This document shows, piece by piece, positions 38,801 through 53,800 of a DNA stretch of 64,000 bases. Source of the DNA: Hydractinia symbiolongicarpus. Lineage: Eukaryota > Cnidaria > Hydrozoa > Anthoathecata > Hydractiniidae. The notes below the pieces were generated by a model, which ran no database searches, was not told the origin of the DNA, and saw nothing but the letters and a program-made list of their open reading frames with translations. The position numbers and the translations under genes were made by a program. Location: positions 13,580,001-13,644,000 of the forward strand of contig NC_079884.1 in NCBI RefSeq assembly GCF_029227915.1. Reading direction: 5' to 3'. Numbering within the stretch: position 1 is the first letter of the stretch; the number at the start of each line of letters is the position of its first letter.

Positions 38801-41800
38801 GACATTGACGTCTGAGGTGGTTACGCCAGTGTAGGACTTGTGTATGTAAAACGTAAGGGTCGCATCATCTGTTAAAGATGGATTACCGGAGTCATATGCT
38901 TGCACATTTAACGAATAATTGTTTTTTCGATAGTAGAAGATATGTTTGGCTAGGGTAATTTTTCCATCTGGATTAACTACAAATGTACCATCTCCACCAA
39001 TTATTCTGAACTGTACAAGGCCGTTCTGATAACTGTCTCTGTCAGTCGCAGATAAACAAGCTACCGTTGAGCCAGGTAAGGTGAATTCAGTGATGTTGTA
39101 TATTCTGTTAGGAAGAGTAAACACAGGTGCATTATCGTTAACGTCGTCGATGTGAATAAAAACTGATGCTCTGTTCGTTTTGCCGTTGTTACCATCCCTT
39201 ATTTCAACATCAAACGTGAAATTATTTTGCTGTTCATAATTGAAAAATTGAGTTGTGCGAATTTCCCCAGTCGTTGGATTGATCGTGAACTTCGACGTAT
39301 CTGGAAGATTAGATACAATACTATACGTGAATGGACCTTTGACTGGTTCGTTGCTATTTCCGGTCACAGTAAGCACTAGAGTGCTTAGACCAGTTGATTC
39401 GGGTATTCTGGCCACATACAAGTTTTGCAAGAAAAACGGTTGAAGCTCGCTGTAGTCAGCGACGTTAATAGTTACTATAGCAGGGTTTGTGGTGACTTGA
39501 GAACCTCCATCTGTGGCAGATATTTGAAGTGTGAATTGCTTGTTGATGTTCCAGTCTAATGGTCTGTTAAGGGTTAGGCGTCCCGTGTTATCAATACGGA
39601 AGTAGTTGCCTGCGTTTCCAGAAGTTATTGTGTAGCCTGTTACTTCACCAAATACTCCAAGATCATTGTCTCTTGCGAATAAAGTTAATACAAGTGTGTT
39701 GACTTCTGTCTTCTCCGATATGGTTAAGTTGTATAGTGTAACAGGGAAGTAGGGTATGTTGTCATTCACATTAATAATTGTAACATTAAAACTTCTCATA
39801 CTACTAAGATAAGGAGATCCCTTGTCCTTAGCCACAACGAAAAGTTGGTAACTTTGTATTCTCTCGTAATCTACGTTCCTTGCAACAGTTAATTGGCCTG
39901 TTGTAGGGTTTATATCGACAATTCCCTCTGGGTGAATAGAGAATTCAATATTTCTGTTCAATGCATCAATATCACCGTCGGTGGCTGTGACTCTTCCTAA
40001 TAGTCGACCGTTCTCATTTTCTGTGATTTGCAAGTTGTTTATTGGATTTATGATAGGTCTGTTGTCGTTGCTGTCTATTACAGTTACAAATACATTGGCA
40101 GTATTTGAAAGTTTTGGGGTTCCTTTATCTGTCACTATAACTTGGAAGCTGTAGAAGTTAGTTTGCTCTCTATCTAGCGTAACGTTTGTCCTGATCCGTC
40201 CATATTCATCGATGGTGAAGAATTTCTCTTGCCCTGAATTACTTTGGATTGAAAATGATTTTTGACCATTTGGTAATAATTTGTAATCATTTTCATCTGT
40301 TACAACAGAGTATATGTACGTTCCAACAGGTGTGCTTTCAGACACACTGACAGTATACGGTAAGTTGACAAAAAAGGGGCTTTCATTTACATCTATGATA
40401 AAGATTGTGACGAAACAGCACACCTTGGAACCTCGTTCGTTGCTGGCGCATACCATAAAATCGTAACGAGATCTCGATTCATAATTAGCTGGCTGCATCT
40501 GTATTATTTCACCGGTGTTTTTGTTGATTTGGAAAGTGTTTGATATGTCTGCATAATTTGATTCAATTGTATATTGGATGTTTCTGCTGGTGTAGTTACC
40601 TACGTCGATCGCTCGAACAGAACCAACCGTATTGTTTTGTAACTCAGGTATAGTGAAAGTAATTGGGCATGATTGCACAAAGTTTAGTAAGGTGAAGTTG
40701 ACTGGATGTACATAGATAAGCACTCTGGAAGTTCCTACTAGAGAAGGGGTACCTTTATCCGCTATAGTTACTGTGAGGTCATAACGATTTTGTACGTACG
40801 AGTCTAACGGATTTTTAAGAGTGAGTCTTCCTGCATTATCTATAGTAAAACGATTGGAAGGATCCCCAGTAATAAAGTATGTTAGTTCGCTATTGCTTCC
40901 AGAGTCTGCATCTCTTACTGATACTACTGTCAATAACGATCCAGTTCTAACAGTTTCTGATACATTTAAAGTAATTAAGGATTGCAATGGCGTCGGGGTG
41001 TTGTCATTGAAGTCCGTAATGAATACCTTAACTAAGGTAGTTCCAATTAGACGATCTCCTGTTGTACTCTGGTCTTCTGCTTCAACCTCAAAACTGAAGA
41101 ATTTTGTTTTCTCATAGTCAAATGCAGCATTTGTAAATATAAGTCCCGTTTGAGTAATTGTAAAATTTCCGGAATCTTGACTTGCTCGTAATCGATACAC
41201 AATTTCATTGTTAGGCCCAGATATATCACGGTCGTTGGCGGCAACCGTGTTTCCAACGAATGACCCTCTTAACGTATCTTCACGTATGTAAAAGTGATAC
41301 TCGCCGTTGACAAAAACAGGTTGATTATCGTTGACATCTACGACGGACACAAGAACAACAGCATTGTTAAGAGAGCCAGCTTGAGGTGCTCCCTGGTCAT
41401 GCGCAGTAACTGTTAGGTTGTAACTTCCCGTCTGTGTTTCACGATCTAAGGTTGCAGCAAGTGTTATGATACCAGTTGATCTATCAATTATAAATCTGTT
41501 GTTAGTGTTTCCGGCTGTAATATTGTAAACAATTTGACCGTTTGTTCCTTTATCCATATCAGAAGCAAACACCCTAGTTAAAGAAGTCAAAAGTGGTGCT
41601 TTTTCAGAGACACGGACATTGTAAATTGTTGGGTTAAATATTGGCGAATTATCATTAACATCAGTGATAAATATGTCCACTAACGCTTTTCCAAGTCTTG
41701 CAGGAGAACCTCTATCTGAGACAATTGCGACAAGATTGTAAACCTTTTTCTTCTCGTAATCCAATTTTGTCGCTACTCGTATCTGTCCAGACGTCTGATC

Positions 41801-44800
41801 AAGAATAAAGTCATTCGTGTTTTCTAATGCAAGGAAAAACGTGGAGCCTGTATTACCACCTAAATCATTATCCGATGCAGTAAGCGTGAGAACAATCTGC
41901 CCGATAGCCTCGTCCTCTGGAATTGTTACGTTGTAAGACAGTCTGCTGAAGGTTGGGTTGTTATCGTTTACCTCCAAAACTTTCACATAAACAATCGCGT
42001 TTGGATTGGACAGCTGAGTATTATCAGTTGCTCTTATTTCCAACTGATATCCTCTCACTGATTCGTAATCTAATGGATTTTCCAAAATTATTCTACCGTT
42101 ATTATCAATGGAAAATGCGTTTCCAGTGTTTCCATTAACAATTTGATAAGACAAAACGTTGTTAGAATCTTTATCAGATGCTAAAACTTGAATAATAAAA
42201 GATCGCCTTGGTTTATTTTCCAACACGCTTACGTTGTATATCGCAGGATTAAATACAGGTGGATTGTCGTTAGCATCTTGAACTGTTATCTTTAAGCATG
42301 TTTTTGAACTGAGAGGTGGTACTCCTTTGTCTGTGACAGTAATTATACACTGGTGTTCTTTTCTTGCTTCATAATCCAGTGCCGCTGAGAGTGTAACTTG
42401 CCCTGTAACATTATTCACGTCAAAACTACTGCAACTACTATCTTTCAAAATACTGTACGTGAAAATACCATTATTGCCTCTGTCCCTATCAAATGCGGAA
42501 ACTTGAGATACTAAACTTCCAGGCAGGCTTAATTCAGACAAACCACTTTGATAACACGTTGCTTGGGTAAATGTTGGTGGATTATCGTTTACATCAAGGA
42601 TGTTAACGATTATATTTGCCACGCGTGCGGCTGAGTTACTTCCGTCGAATACATTTGCTGTGAAATGATACTGGTCTTGCAGTTCACGATCAACTGCTTC
42701 TTGCAAAATTAATTCTCCAGTCTGTCTGTTAAGACGGAACTTCTTTAAATCATTCGGATTGTTTGCAGCAAATAGCGTGTAATTCAGTGAGATAGCAGTA
42801 GATTGCACCTTTAGTTCTAATACTGATGTTCCAACCAAAGTACTTTCTGGAATGTTCACGGTATAGTTTTCTGGCGAGAAGACTGGAATCATGTCAGGTG
42901 CATTAATTACGTAAACGATAATATTTGCAGTTTTTTGGCAACTTACAACACCATTATCTGTAGCCTTGACAACAAAGCGATACTCTTTTTGTGTTTCATA
43001 ATCTACAGAATTCCTTAGAGACAGCAGGCAATCTTGACCATCCTTTCTAACGTTGAAAAATTGTACAGCTAAAGGTTCATCGATGCTACAGGTAATTTGG
43101 TTATTTGCAATTGTTCCATCTCTGTCGGTTGGTCGAACCCTTAGAACGCTGAACCCAGGAGTCTCTGATTCCGAAACATTAGCAACATAAGTATTCTGCT
43201 GAAATTGAGGACAGTTGTCGTTGTAGTCTTGTACAATGACAGTCACTTGTGCTGTGTTGGTAGAACTTAATTGTCCCGCCCCGGTGTCTTGAGCAGAAAT
43301 TCTTATCGTATGCACCTGGTTGGTTTCATAATCCAATTGACCTATTAAACTAACGACACCTGTCGCAGGATTAACAGCAAATAAGTTGGTGTCACCTGCA
43401 ACAATAGAGTACCTCACATTTCCGTTAATTCCATCATCCCGATCTGTGGCAGTTACCGTTACTATGTTTTGATTAATTGATGTTGTCTCCGATACGGTTA
43501 CCTGGTAGCTGGGTAACAAAAATATGGGTGCATTATCGTTTATATCGGTTACTGTAACAACCAATTCTCCAACTCCATTTGCTGTAGGACCACGGGATTG
43601 TACAGTGAGGACATGCCGTTCTCTGGTTTCACGATCTAATGTCTGTCGTACTGAAATGACACCCGTTGTATCGTTGATGGAGAAAAAGTCGTTTGACTTC
43701 CCAACCAAAAAGTAACGAATGTTGCTGCTATTTCCAGTAAATGGATCAACCGATGAGACTCGAGTAACAAAAGTCCCTATTTGACTATTTTCCGGGACAT
43801 TGACGTCTGAGGTGGTTACGCCAGTGTAGGACTTGTGTATGTAAAACGTAAGGGTCGCATCATCTGTTAAAGATGGATTACCGGAGTCATATGCTTGCAC
43901 ATTTAACGAATAATTGTTTTTTCGATAGTAGAAGATATGTTTGGCTAGGGTAATTTTTCCATCTGGATTAACTACAAATGTACCATCTCCACCAATTATT
44001 CTGAACTGTACAAGGCCGTTCTGATAACTGTCTCTGTCAGTCGCAGATAAACAAGCTACCGTTGAGCCAGGTAAGGTGAATTCAGTGATGTTGTATATTC
44101 TGTTAGGAAGAGTAAACACAGGTGCATTATCGTTAACGTCGTCGATGTGAATAAAAACTGATGCTCTGTTCGTTTTGCCGTTGTTACCATCCCTAATTTC
44201 AACATCAAACGTGAAATTATTTTGCTGTTCATAATTGAAAAATTGAGTTGTGCGAATTTCCCCAGTCGTTGGATTGATCGTGAACTTCGACGTATCTGGG
44301 AGATTAGATACAATACTATACGTGAATGGACCTTTGACTGGTTCGTTGCTATTTCCGGTCACAGTAAGCACTAGAGTGCTTAGACCAGTTGATTCGGGTA
44401 TTCTGGCCACATACAAGTTTTGCAAGAAAAACGGTTGAAGCTCGCTGTAGTCAGCAACGTTAATAGTAACCGTAGCAGGGTTTGTGGTGACTTGAGAACC
44501 TCCATCTGTGGCAGATATTTGAAGTGTAAATTGCTTGTTGATATTCCAGTCCAATGGTCTGTTAAGGGTAAGGCGTCCCGTGTTATCAATACTGAAGTAG
44601 TTGCCTGCGTTTCCAGAAGTTATTGTGTAGCCTGTTACTTCACCAAATACTCCAAGATCGTTGTCTCTTGCGAATAAAGTTAATACAAGTGTGTTGACTT
44701 CTGTCTTCTCTGAGATGGTTAAGTTGTATAGTGTCACAGGGAAATAGGGTATGTTGTCATTCACATTATTTATTGTGACATTAAAACTTCTTATACTACT

Positions 44801-47800
44801 GAGATAGGGAGATCCCTTGTCTTTAGCTACAACGAAAAGTTGGTAATTCTGTATCCTTTCGTAATCTACGTTCCTTGCTACAGTTAATTGGCCTGTTGTA
44901 GGGTTTATATCGACAATTCCTTCTGGGTGAATAGAGAATTCAATTTCCCTGTTTAATGGATCAACATCCCGATCGGTGACTGTAACTGTGCCTAATACCT
45001 GGCCGTCATTATTTTCTCTGATATTATAGTTATTTATTGGATTAATAATAGGTCTGTTATCGTTTCGGTCTACTACACGTACAATAACAGTTGCAGTACT
45101 TGATAATGAAGGCGTTCCTTTATCACTCACTCTGACTCGGAAGTTATAAGAATTGGTTTGTTCTCTGTCCAACGTAACATTAGTTCTAATCCGTCCAAAT
45201 TGGTCGATGGCGAAGTACATTTCCTGACCTGGTGTTGTTGGTTCGATCGAATACGTTGACTGTCCATTTAAAGAGGTATCTAAGTCATTGTCCTCACTAA
45301 CCACTGAAAAGAACACACTGCCAACGGGAATCGATTCAGGAATGGTAACCTGATACACATTTCCTACAGTCTGCACAAATCTTGGTCTCTCATTTACATC
45401 TAAGATTTTGATGGAGACGTGACAGCAAGCTGTGGAACCCCTCTCATTGCGTGCACAAACCATAAATGCGTATCTATTGCGCGATTCATAATTAGCTGCG
45501 ATATTTTGTATTACTTCACCTGTTGTCTGATTAAGTCTAAAAACACCTTGTAGGTCCTGTATATTAGATTTGATTTCATAGACAAGGTTTTGGCTGGTGT
45601 AATTTCCAGTGTCAGTGGCCTTTATCACACCAATCACCCCGTTTACCTTGTCTTCATCTATTTGGTACTCAATAGGACATGATGGATTAAATGCAAGTAA
45701 AGTCAGATCAATTGGATGCACGAACACAGTTACGTCAGTTGTACCTGATCTTGGAGGGCTACCACCATCTACAATAACAACATTTAAGTCATATCTATTT
45801 TGGGAGAATGAGTTTAGTTGTCTTTTGAGGCGCAGGTTTCCATTTTCGTCAATAGCAAAATGATCTGTGGTATCCCCATTTATCACGTATGACAATTTTC
45901 CGTTTGATCCAGAATCTTTGTCTGTAGCAGGGACAACGGTTAGCACCTGTCCAACAAAAGTAGCTTCAGAAATGTTCAAAACTATCTTTAAATTAGAGGG
46001 TATTGGCGAATTATCATTTATATCGGCAACGTAAACCTTGACTAAGGCACGTCCTTTAAGTTCTTCATTGCCATTATCAGTTGCTTCAACTTCAAAGTTG
46101 TAAGATCTGATGGTTTCGTAGTCAAAACTGGATCCAGCAGCAGCCACAATCACACCATTTTGAGAGATAGTAAAGTTTCCAGAATCACTATTCGGTACGA
46201 TTGCGTACCTTCTTTGGTTGTTAGAGTTCGTAAAGTCTGAATCAGTAGCAATAACTCCACTTCCAACAATGCCTCCGCTTGGAAGATTCTCCAGTATTGT
46301 AAACTCATACTGACTCAATGTGAACACAGGTTGTCTATCGTTTACATCGACTACACTGATGATGACAGTTCCAGTATTGACACTGTTAATTGGTGTACTT
46401 GCACTATCCGTGGCGGTGATTGTAAGCACGTAGGAGTTAGTCCTGGTAGTTTCTAAGTCCAAGCTCTGAATTACGGATACCTCTCCTGTATTTTCATCTA
46501 TCGAAAATCTTTGGGTGTTTCCATTCGAGATTCGGTATTTAACTTGTCCATTTGTACCAGAATCTTTGTCCGTAGCAGTGACTCTTGTTATTATTTGGTT
46601 AATTGGTATTTCTTCTGATATTCTAATTGTATATCTATCTGGAGAAAACTGTGGAGCGTTATCGTTTGTGTCTGTTAAGAAAATGTCAACTAGTGTTCTG
46701 CTCCTCAGATCCTTGTTTCCTAGGTCAGCTGCAGTAGCTACAAGATGATAACTTTTTTTCGTTTCGTAATCTAGAGGTTTTTCTACACGAATAATTCCAC
46801 TTGTTTCATCAAGAGTAAACATTGTCGTATTGTCCAGTGCAATATACCTCACAGTGCTAGTTAATATACCGTGGTCAGCGTCAGTTGCATCAATTGTTAG
46901 AACAGGTGATCCAGGAGTTGTATTTTCGTCTATTGTTACAGAGTAGTACGATTTACTGAATGTTAGTCTGTTATCATTGACTTCAGTTACCGTTATATTA
47001 ACAATGGCATTACGCTGAGAAAATTTTGAAGAATCTGTAATATCAATAGCACGTATTTCCAATGAATACTTTTTAATGCCTTCGTAATTAACCGGACGCA
47101 CGACTTTGATAAAGCCACTGGAATCTATGTTAAATGTATTTCCAGTATTTCCACTTACAATCTCGTATCTAAATTGAGCATTACGACTTGTATCACCGTC
47201 TGTTGCAATTACCCGCGTTGCTATTGTGTTTGTTGGGACAGATTCTTGTATCGCAGCGTCATAGAAAAACTTCTCAAATACAGGTAAGAGATCGTTTGCG
47301 TCATTAACTGTTACAACTAAACAGGTAAAAGCTGAAAGGGAAGGATTTCCATTGTCAGTGGCTTTTACAATACATACATGATTACGTTGAGTTTCGTAGT
47401 CCAGAGGACCTGTTGTAGTTATTACAGCAGTTCTGGAATCAATCTGGAATAACGGACAAGGAGGTGAAAATGAATAGGATAGATTAGCGTTCTCCCCACT
47501 ATCCAAATCATTGGCTTGTATACTAGTCACAATTAAGCTGCCTAGCCCCTCATTCAAAGTGCTTTGAACGCATGTGTTGCCATTCGGGAAAGTCGGTACA
47601 TTATCATTGACGTCTAACACAGTAACTCGGATAATGGCATCAATTGGTGCCGAATTAAAACCATCCGTTACGGAGGCTGACAACCTGTAAAAATCTTTGA
47701 TTTCTCGGTCTACTTTATTCTTCAGGACAAGCATTCCTGCACCTTGTTGAGAAGAAAGAAGAAATTTGTCGTCTTCGTTGCCTGATTTTAGTTGGAAAAC

Positions 47801-50800
47801 AAGATTTTGAGTACTGTCAACGACGACCAATTGCAACAATGAAGTACCAACCAATGTACTCTCGGGAACAGTGATGTTGTACTCCAGTGGATTAAATCGT
47901 GGCTTCAAATCGGGGAAGTTAAGAACTGTGATCTCCACATTTGCAGTTCTGATATACTTGACATCTCCCTGATCTGTGGCTATAACTGGAAAGTCGTAGC
48001 GTGTTGTTTGTTCAAAATCTACTTGTTTTTTTAACGTGATTTGACCAGAAGTAGGGTTAATTGCAAAGAACTCGCTTGCAAATGGCTGATTAATGCTGTA
48101 ACGTATATCTCTGTTCGGAGCAGTCGCGTCGTTGTCTGTTGCCGTTACTGTCATTATGAATGTGTTAACAGGTGCTGTTTCATTGACAGTGGCTTGGTAA
48201 AGAGCCTGATTGAAAACTGGGAAATTGTCGTTCACATCCTCCACGGTCAATTGGATTAGAGCATTTTGAGAGCTTTGTAATTGTGGGTTACCATTGTCTC
48301 TGGCCGAAACAGTGACGGTATACACATTACTTCCTGGCATTTCTCTGTTAATGCTGTTCAGGATAGAAAGTACACCTGTGTTAGGGTCAATAGTAAATAG
48401 ATTTGGCGTAGGCTGAGATTCAATGGAGTATGTTATTCTATTGTTGCCATTTGCGCTGGAATCCATGTCCGCGGCTCTCACTTGAAGAAGACGTTGACCT
48501 GGCAGCATATTTTCGTTCATTCGGAGGAAATAAGCCGATCTGTCAAACACAGGTGCATTATCATTAACGTCAGTGACTGTGACAATGACCTCGTCGACCG
48601 CAGATGACGTTGGACCTTTGGCTTTCACAACTATGGTATGCTGTTTCGACGATTCGTAGTCTAGTCCGTTGCGCAGTGTTATTACCCCAGTTGTAGCATC
48701 GATTTGGAATCGGTTGTTTGAAATAGGCCCTACGAGGGAGTATGTAAAACCATTGCTATTTCCAGTATTTGGATCAACCGCTCGAACTGTTGTTATGGTA
48801 TTTCCAGTAGGAGTATTTTCAGGTACGGCTACATCTTGAGCCGTTATCACTGCGGTAGCTTCGTGAATGTAGAACGTAAGTGTGGCTTGACTTGAGAGAG
48901 TTGGCGTACCTCTGTCTGTAGCTCTCACGGTAAGTTGATAAACACTATCAGTGTCAGCATTTAAGTTGTTTTTTAAGAAGATTGTACCATCAGATGCAAC
49001 AGTAAATACATTCATACCATTACCACCTGTAGCTGTAAAATCCACCAATCTGTTAACTCCATCATCTGCGTCTGTTGCCCGTAGAGCAGCAACAGTTGAG
49101 CCAAGCAACGTGTTTTCGGTAATGTTATATATTCTATCGGTTGTTGTGATTATTGGAGTATTGTCGTTAACATCTCTTATTCTAACAACCACTAGCGCTG
49201 TTCCTGTTTTTCCATTGTTTGTATCTGTCACCTCAACTTCGAAAGAGTAAAAACGTTTACTTTCGTAGTCAAGGTTTGATGTTGCTGTTAAGACCTCAAC
49301 CTTGTCACCGGTTTGTCTTAATGTAAAGGCTTGATGATCAAGGTGGTTTACACCTTGTACTTTTCTAAACGTTAAGCTGTACGTTGGCTCGTTGCTCGTG
49401 GCATTCAAAGTTAAGATACTGGTCGAGAGTGGAGTATTTTCATCAATAGTAACTAGATAGGAGCTAAGAGAGAAGAAAGGTTGCCCTTCGCTATAATCCT
49501 GAACGTTTATTGTCACTGTTGCTGTGTTATCACTAGTTCTCGAAGGAATCCCAGCGTCTGTTGCTCGCACTTGAAGTACATATTGTGGTGTATTTGTAGT
49601 TGCAAGGTCTAATGAGCTTTGTACAACGATATTTCCATTGCTGTCTATTCTGAATCTGTTTCCAACATTGCCACTTATTATTTGATACGAATTAATATTT
49701 CCAGGTGTTCCTAGGTCGGCATCTGTGGCAACCACCGATAACACAGTAGTAGCAAGGCTAGTTTTCTCTGAAATTGTTATCACATACGCTGTGTTTGCGA
49801 AAGTTGGAGAGTTGTCATTTACATTTTCGACATTTAGTGTTATGTTTTGTGGAATCGAGGTCAAATAAGGTGTTCCCTTGTCTCTAGCAACTACCACGAA
49901 CTGATATTGTTGTCTCGCTTCATAGTCCAAGTCACCCACTACACTGACGCTTCCGGTATTTTTGTCGATTGAAAGAATACCTTCGGGAAAGATTCCTATA
50001 TATTCAACCTGTGCATTAGTTGTTGAATCGCGGTCTGTTGCCGTAATGGTGGCAATGTTTGTATTCTTTCTATTTTCAGGTTGAGAAATAACAAGGTTTT
50101 GATTTTGTATGACTGGATGGTTGTCGTTTGAATCAAGCACAGCGACGTTCACAGTTGCGAACGCTTGCATTGGTGGCGTTCCTCCATCTGTAGCCACTAC
50201 GTTAAAAGTATAGGCCTGGATTTGTTCAAAGTCTAAATTTCGTTCCAAAATGATTCTTCCCATTTGATCGATTCTAAATACTCCATTGTTACTTCCACTT
50301 GCTGCAATGGAATATGAAAGACGTCCTCTTGGACTAAGATCAAAGTCTGGGTCTGTTGCTGTAACAGAGAATACGAAAGAGTTTGGCAAAACATTCTCAG
50401 CTACATTGAAATTATATATACTTTGATCAAAAGCTGGTCTTTCGTTTACATCTGTTATATTTCCTGTCACAAAACAATAAGCTTGCGCATTTCTTTCATT
50501 TGTTGCTTTAACCAAGAAGCTATACTGGTCTTTTACCTCATAATTTGCAGGGTCTCTTATCGTAATTACACCATTTGGCTGTAGTGCGAAGATACCGATA
50601 TCTCCCGACTGTACTGTGTATTGCACATTTTGGCTGGTGTAAACACCACTGTCTCTGATTGAGAATTCTCTTCTAAAGTTTGCAGGAGCTGTATTTTCTG
50701 GTATGGAGAATTGTAAAGGACAGCCATTAAACGATATTCCTGGCACGGTAACTCCGAGCACGCGAAGGTTGACGGTTGCCGAACTTGTTTTCGGCGGAGC

Positions 50801-53800
50801 TCCTTTATCAGAGATCTGCACATTCAATGTGTAAGAAGGCTGTGCAAAAGCATCAAGTTTTTGCTTTAGTCTTATTGTGCCTGTGTCATCAATAGAAAAT
50901 GTGGGATGGTTTAAGGTATATGTTAGTTGCCCGTTTGTGGTGCTGTCCTTGTCAGTTGCGAAAATAGTTACAATAGGCGTGCCAATAAGCGTTGCTTCAG
51001 TGATGTTTAGATTTGTGACGGACGTTATAGGTATTGGTGTGTTATCGTTTTCATCTAATATTTGTACCTTGACTAATGCTTTGCCAATTAATTTATCTGT
51101 AATCGAGTTGTCGATGGCTTGTACATGAAATGAGTATGACGTTCTATTTTCGTAGTCAAGCGCAGTATTGACAAATAATCTGTTCCGATTCATTAGAAAA
51201 TATGAAGAATCTGCACTTGGAACAATGGAATATGTGAGAATATTATTGCTGTTCGTAGCGTCACTGTCTCTTGCAGTTACAGCAAGAAACTGGGCTCCTA
51301 TTCTTTCATTTTCCCTTATTGATACTTCGTAAATATTTAAGTCAAATATCGGCTGATTGTCATTAACGTCTACAACATCAACGATTACTACAGCATTGTT
51401 GGTTCCGTCACGATTTCCATCATTCACTCTAAAAGTCAATACATATTGACTTGCTCCGGGTTCTCTTTCCAGGGTTTGGTCCAAAATTAGGTACTCTCCG
51501 TCCATTCTGAAATGAGAGTCTATTGTACCAACGGAGGAGTAGGTTAAAACAGGTGTATCTTTGTCGGCTGCTTCCAGTTTCACTAACGTCATTCCAACAG
51601 GAGCTTTTTCAGAAACCCTTACGTTATAATTATTTTTTTTGAAAGCAGGTGCTTCGTCATTAATATTGCTGATCATAATATCAACAAGCGCTCTATTTTC
51701 TAGGTAAGGTACGCCTTGATCCCTGACTACAGCAACCAGTGAATACATAGATTTCGTTTCAAAATCTAAAGCTTTCGCTACCTTTATAGTTCCATCTGGA
51801 TCAATTGAAAAATCAGTTGTGTTCTCTAGAGCTACAAAACTGAAGATGTTGGTGTTAGGGCCTCTGTCGTTGTCACTTGCAGTAAGCTTCATGACCACTG
51901 AATTTACTGCTGTGTTCTCTGGTACTGTTAAAGAATAGAAATACGTTTGTAGGGTTGGTCTGTTATCATTTACTTCCTCAACGATAACTTCAACGTAAGC
52001 TGAAGGGTTAGATGTTCTCTGAGTAGGAGTGCCTCTGTCAGTAGCAGTAACTTCTAGTAGATATCTTTGTGTTAATTCGTAATCAAGTGGGCCAATCAAA
52101 GTTATTCTTCCCAAGCTATCAATTAAAAAGTTTCCTGGGTTATTACGGATGTTATACGTTATGGCTCCATTCAAATCGCTATCTCTGTCTGTTGCAAAAA
52201 CAGTAGCGATCAACCTTCCAACTCCAGCGGATTCTTTAACTGTTACGGTGTAGTTTAGAGGGGAAAACACGGGTGAGTTGTCATTTGCGTCCCCAACTGT
52301 TACAGAAATGCATGTAAATCCACTTAATTGAGGGTTTCCATTGTCAGTAGCTTTTACAATACATACATGATTACGTTGAGTTTCGTAGTCCAGAGGACCT
52401 GTTGTAGTTATTACAGCAGTTCTGGAATCAATCTGGAATAACGGACAAGGAGGTGAAAATGAATAGGATAGATTAGCGTTCTCCCCATTATCCAAATCAT
52501 TGGCTTGTATACTAGTCACAATTAAGCTGCCTAGCCCCTCATTCAAAGTGCTTTGAACGCATGTGTTGCCATTCGGGAAAGTCGGTACATTATCATTGAC
52601 GTCTAACACAGTAACTCGGATAATGGCATCAATTGGTGCCGAATTAAAACCATCCGTTACGGAGGCTGACAACCTGTAAAAATCTTTGATTTCTCGGTCT
52701 ACTTTATTCTTCAGGACAAGCATTCCTGTACCTTGTTGAGAAGAAAGAAGAAATTTGTCGTCTTCGTTGCCTGATTTAAGTTGGAAAACAAGATTTTGAG
52801 TACTGTCAACGACGACCAATTGCAACAATGAAGTACCAACCAATGTACTCTCGGGAACAGTGATGTTGTACTCCAGTGGATTAAATCGTGGCTTCAAATC
52901 GGGGAAGTTAAGAACTGTGATCTCCACATTTGCAGTTCTGGTATACTTGACATCTCCCTGATCTGTGGCTATAACTGGAAAGTCGTAGCGTGTTGTTTGT
53001 TCAAAATCTACTTGTTTTTTTAACGTGATTTGACCAGAAGTAGGGTTAATTGCAAAGAACTCGCTTGCAAATGGCTGATTAATGCTGTAACGTATATCTC
53101 TGTTCGGGGCAGTCGCGTCGTTGTCTGTTGCCGTTACTGTCATTATGAATGTGTTAACAGGTGCTGTTTCATTGACACTGGCTTGGTAAAGAGCCTGATT
53201 GAAAACTGGGAAATTGTCGTTCACATCCTCCACGGTCAATTGGATTAGAGCATTTTGAGAGCTTTGTAATTGTGGGTTACCATTGTCTCTGGCCGAAACA
53301 GTGACGGTATACACATTACTTCCTGGCATTTCTCTGTTAATGCTGTTCAGGATAGAAAGTACACCTGTGTTAGGGTCAATAGTAAATAGATTTGGCGTAG
53401 GCTGAGATTCAATGGAGTATGTTATTCTATTGTTGCCATTTGCGCTGGAATCCATGTCCGCGGCTCTCACTTGAAGAAGACGTTGACCTGGCAGCATATT
53501 TTCGTTCATTCGGAGGAAATAAGCCGATCTGTCAAACACAGGTGCATTATCATTAACGTCAGTGACTGTGACAATGACCTCGTCGACCGCAGATGACGTT
53601 GGACCTTTGGCTTTCACAACTATGGTATGCTGTTTCGACGATTCGTAGTCTAGTCCGTTGCGCAGTGTTATTACTCCAGTTGTAGCATCGATTTGGAATC
53701 GGTTGTTTGAAATAGGCCCTACGAGGGAGTATGTAAAACCATTGCTATTTCCAGTATTTGGATCAACCGCTCGAACTGTTGTTATGGTATTTCCAGTAGG

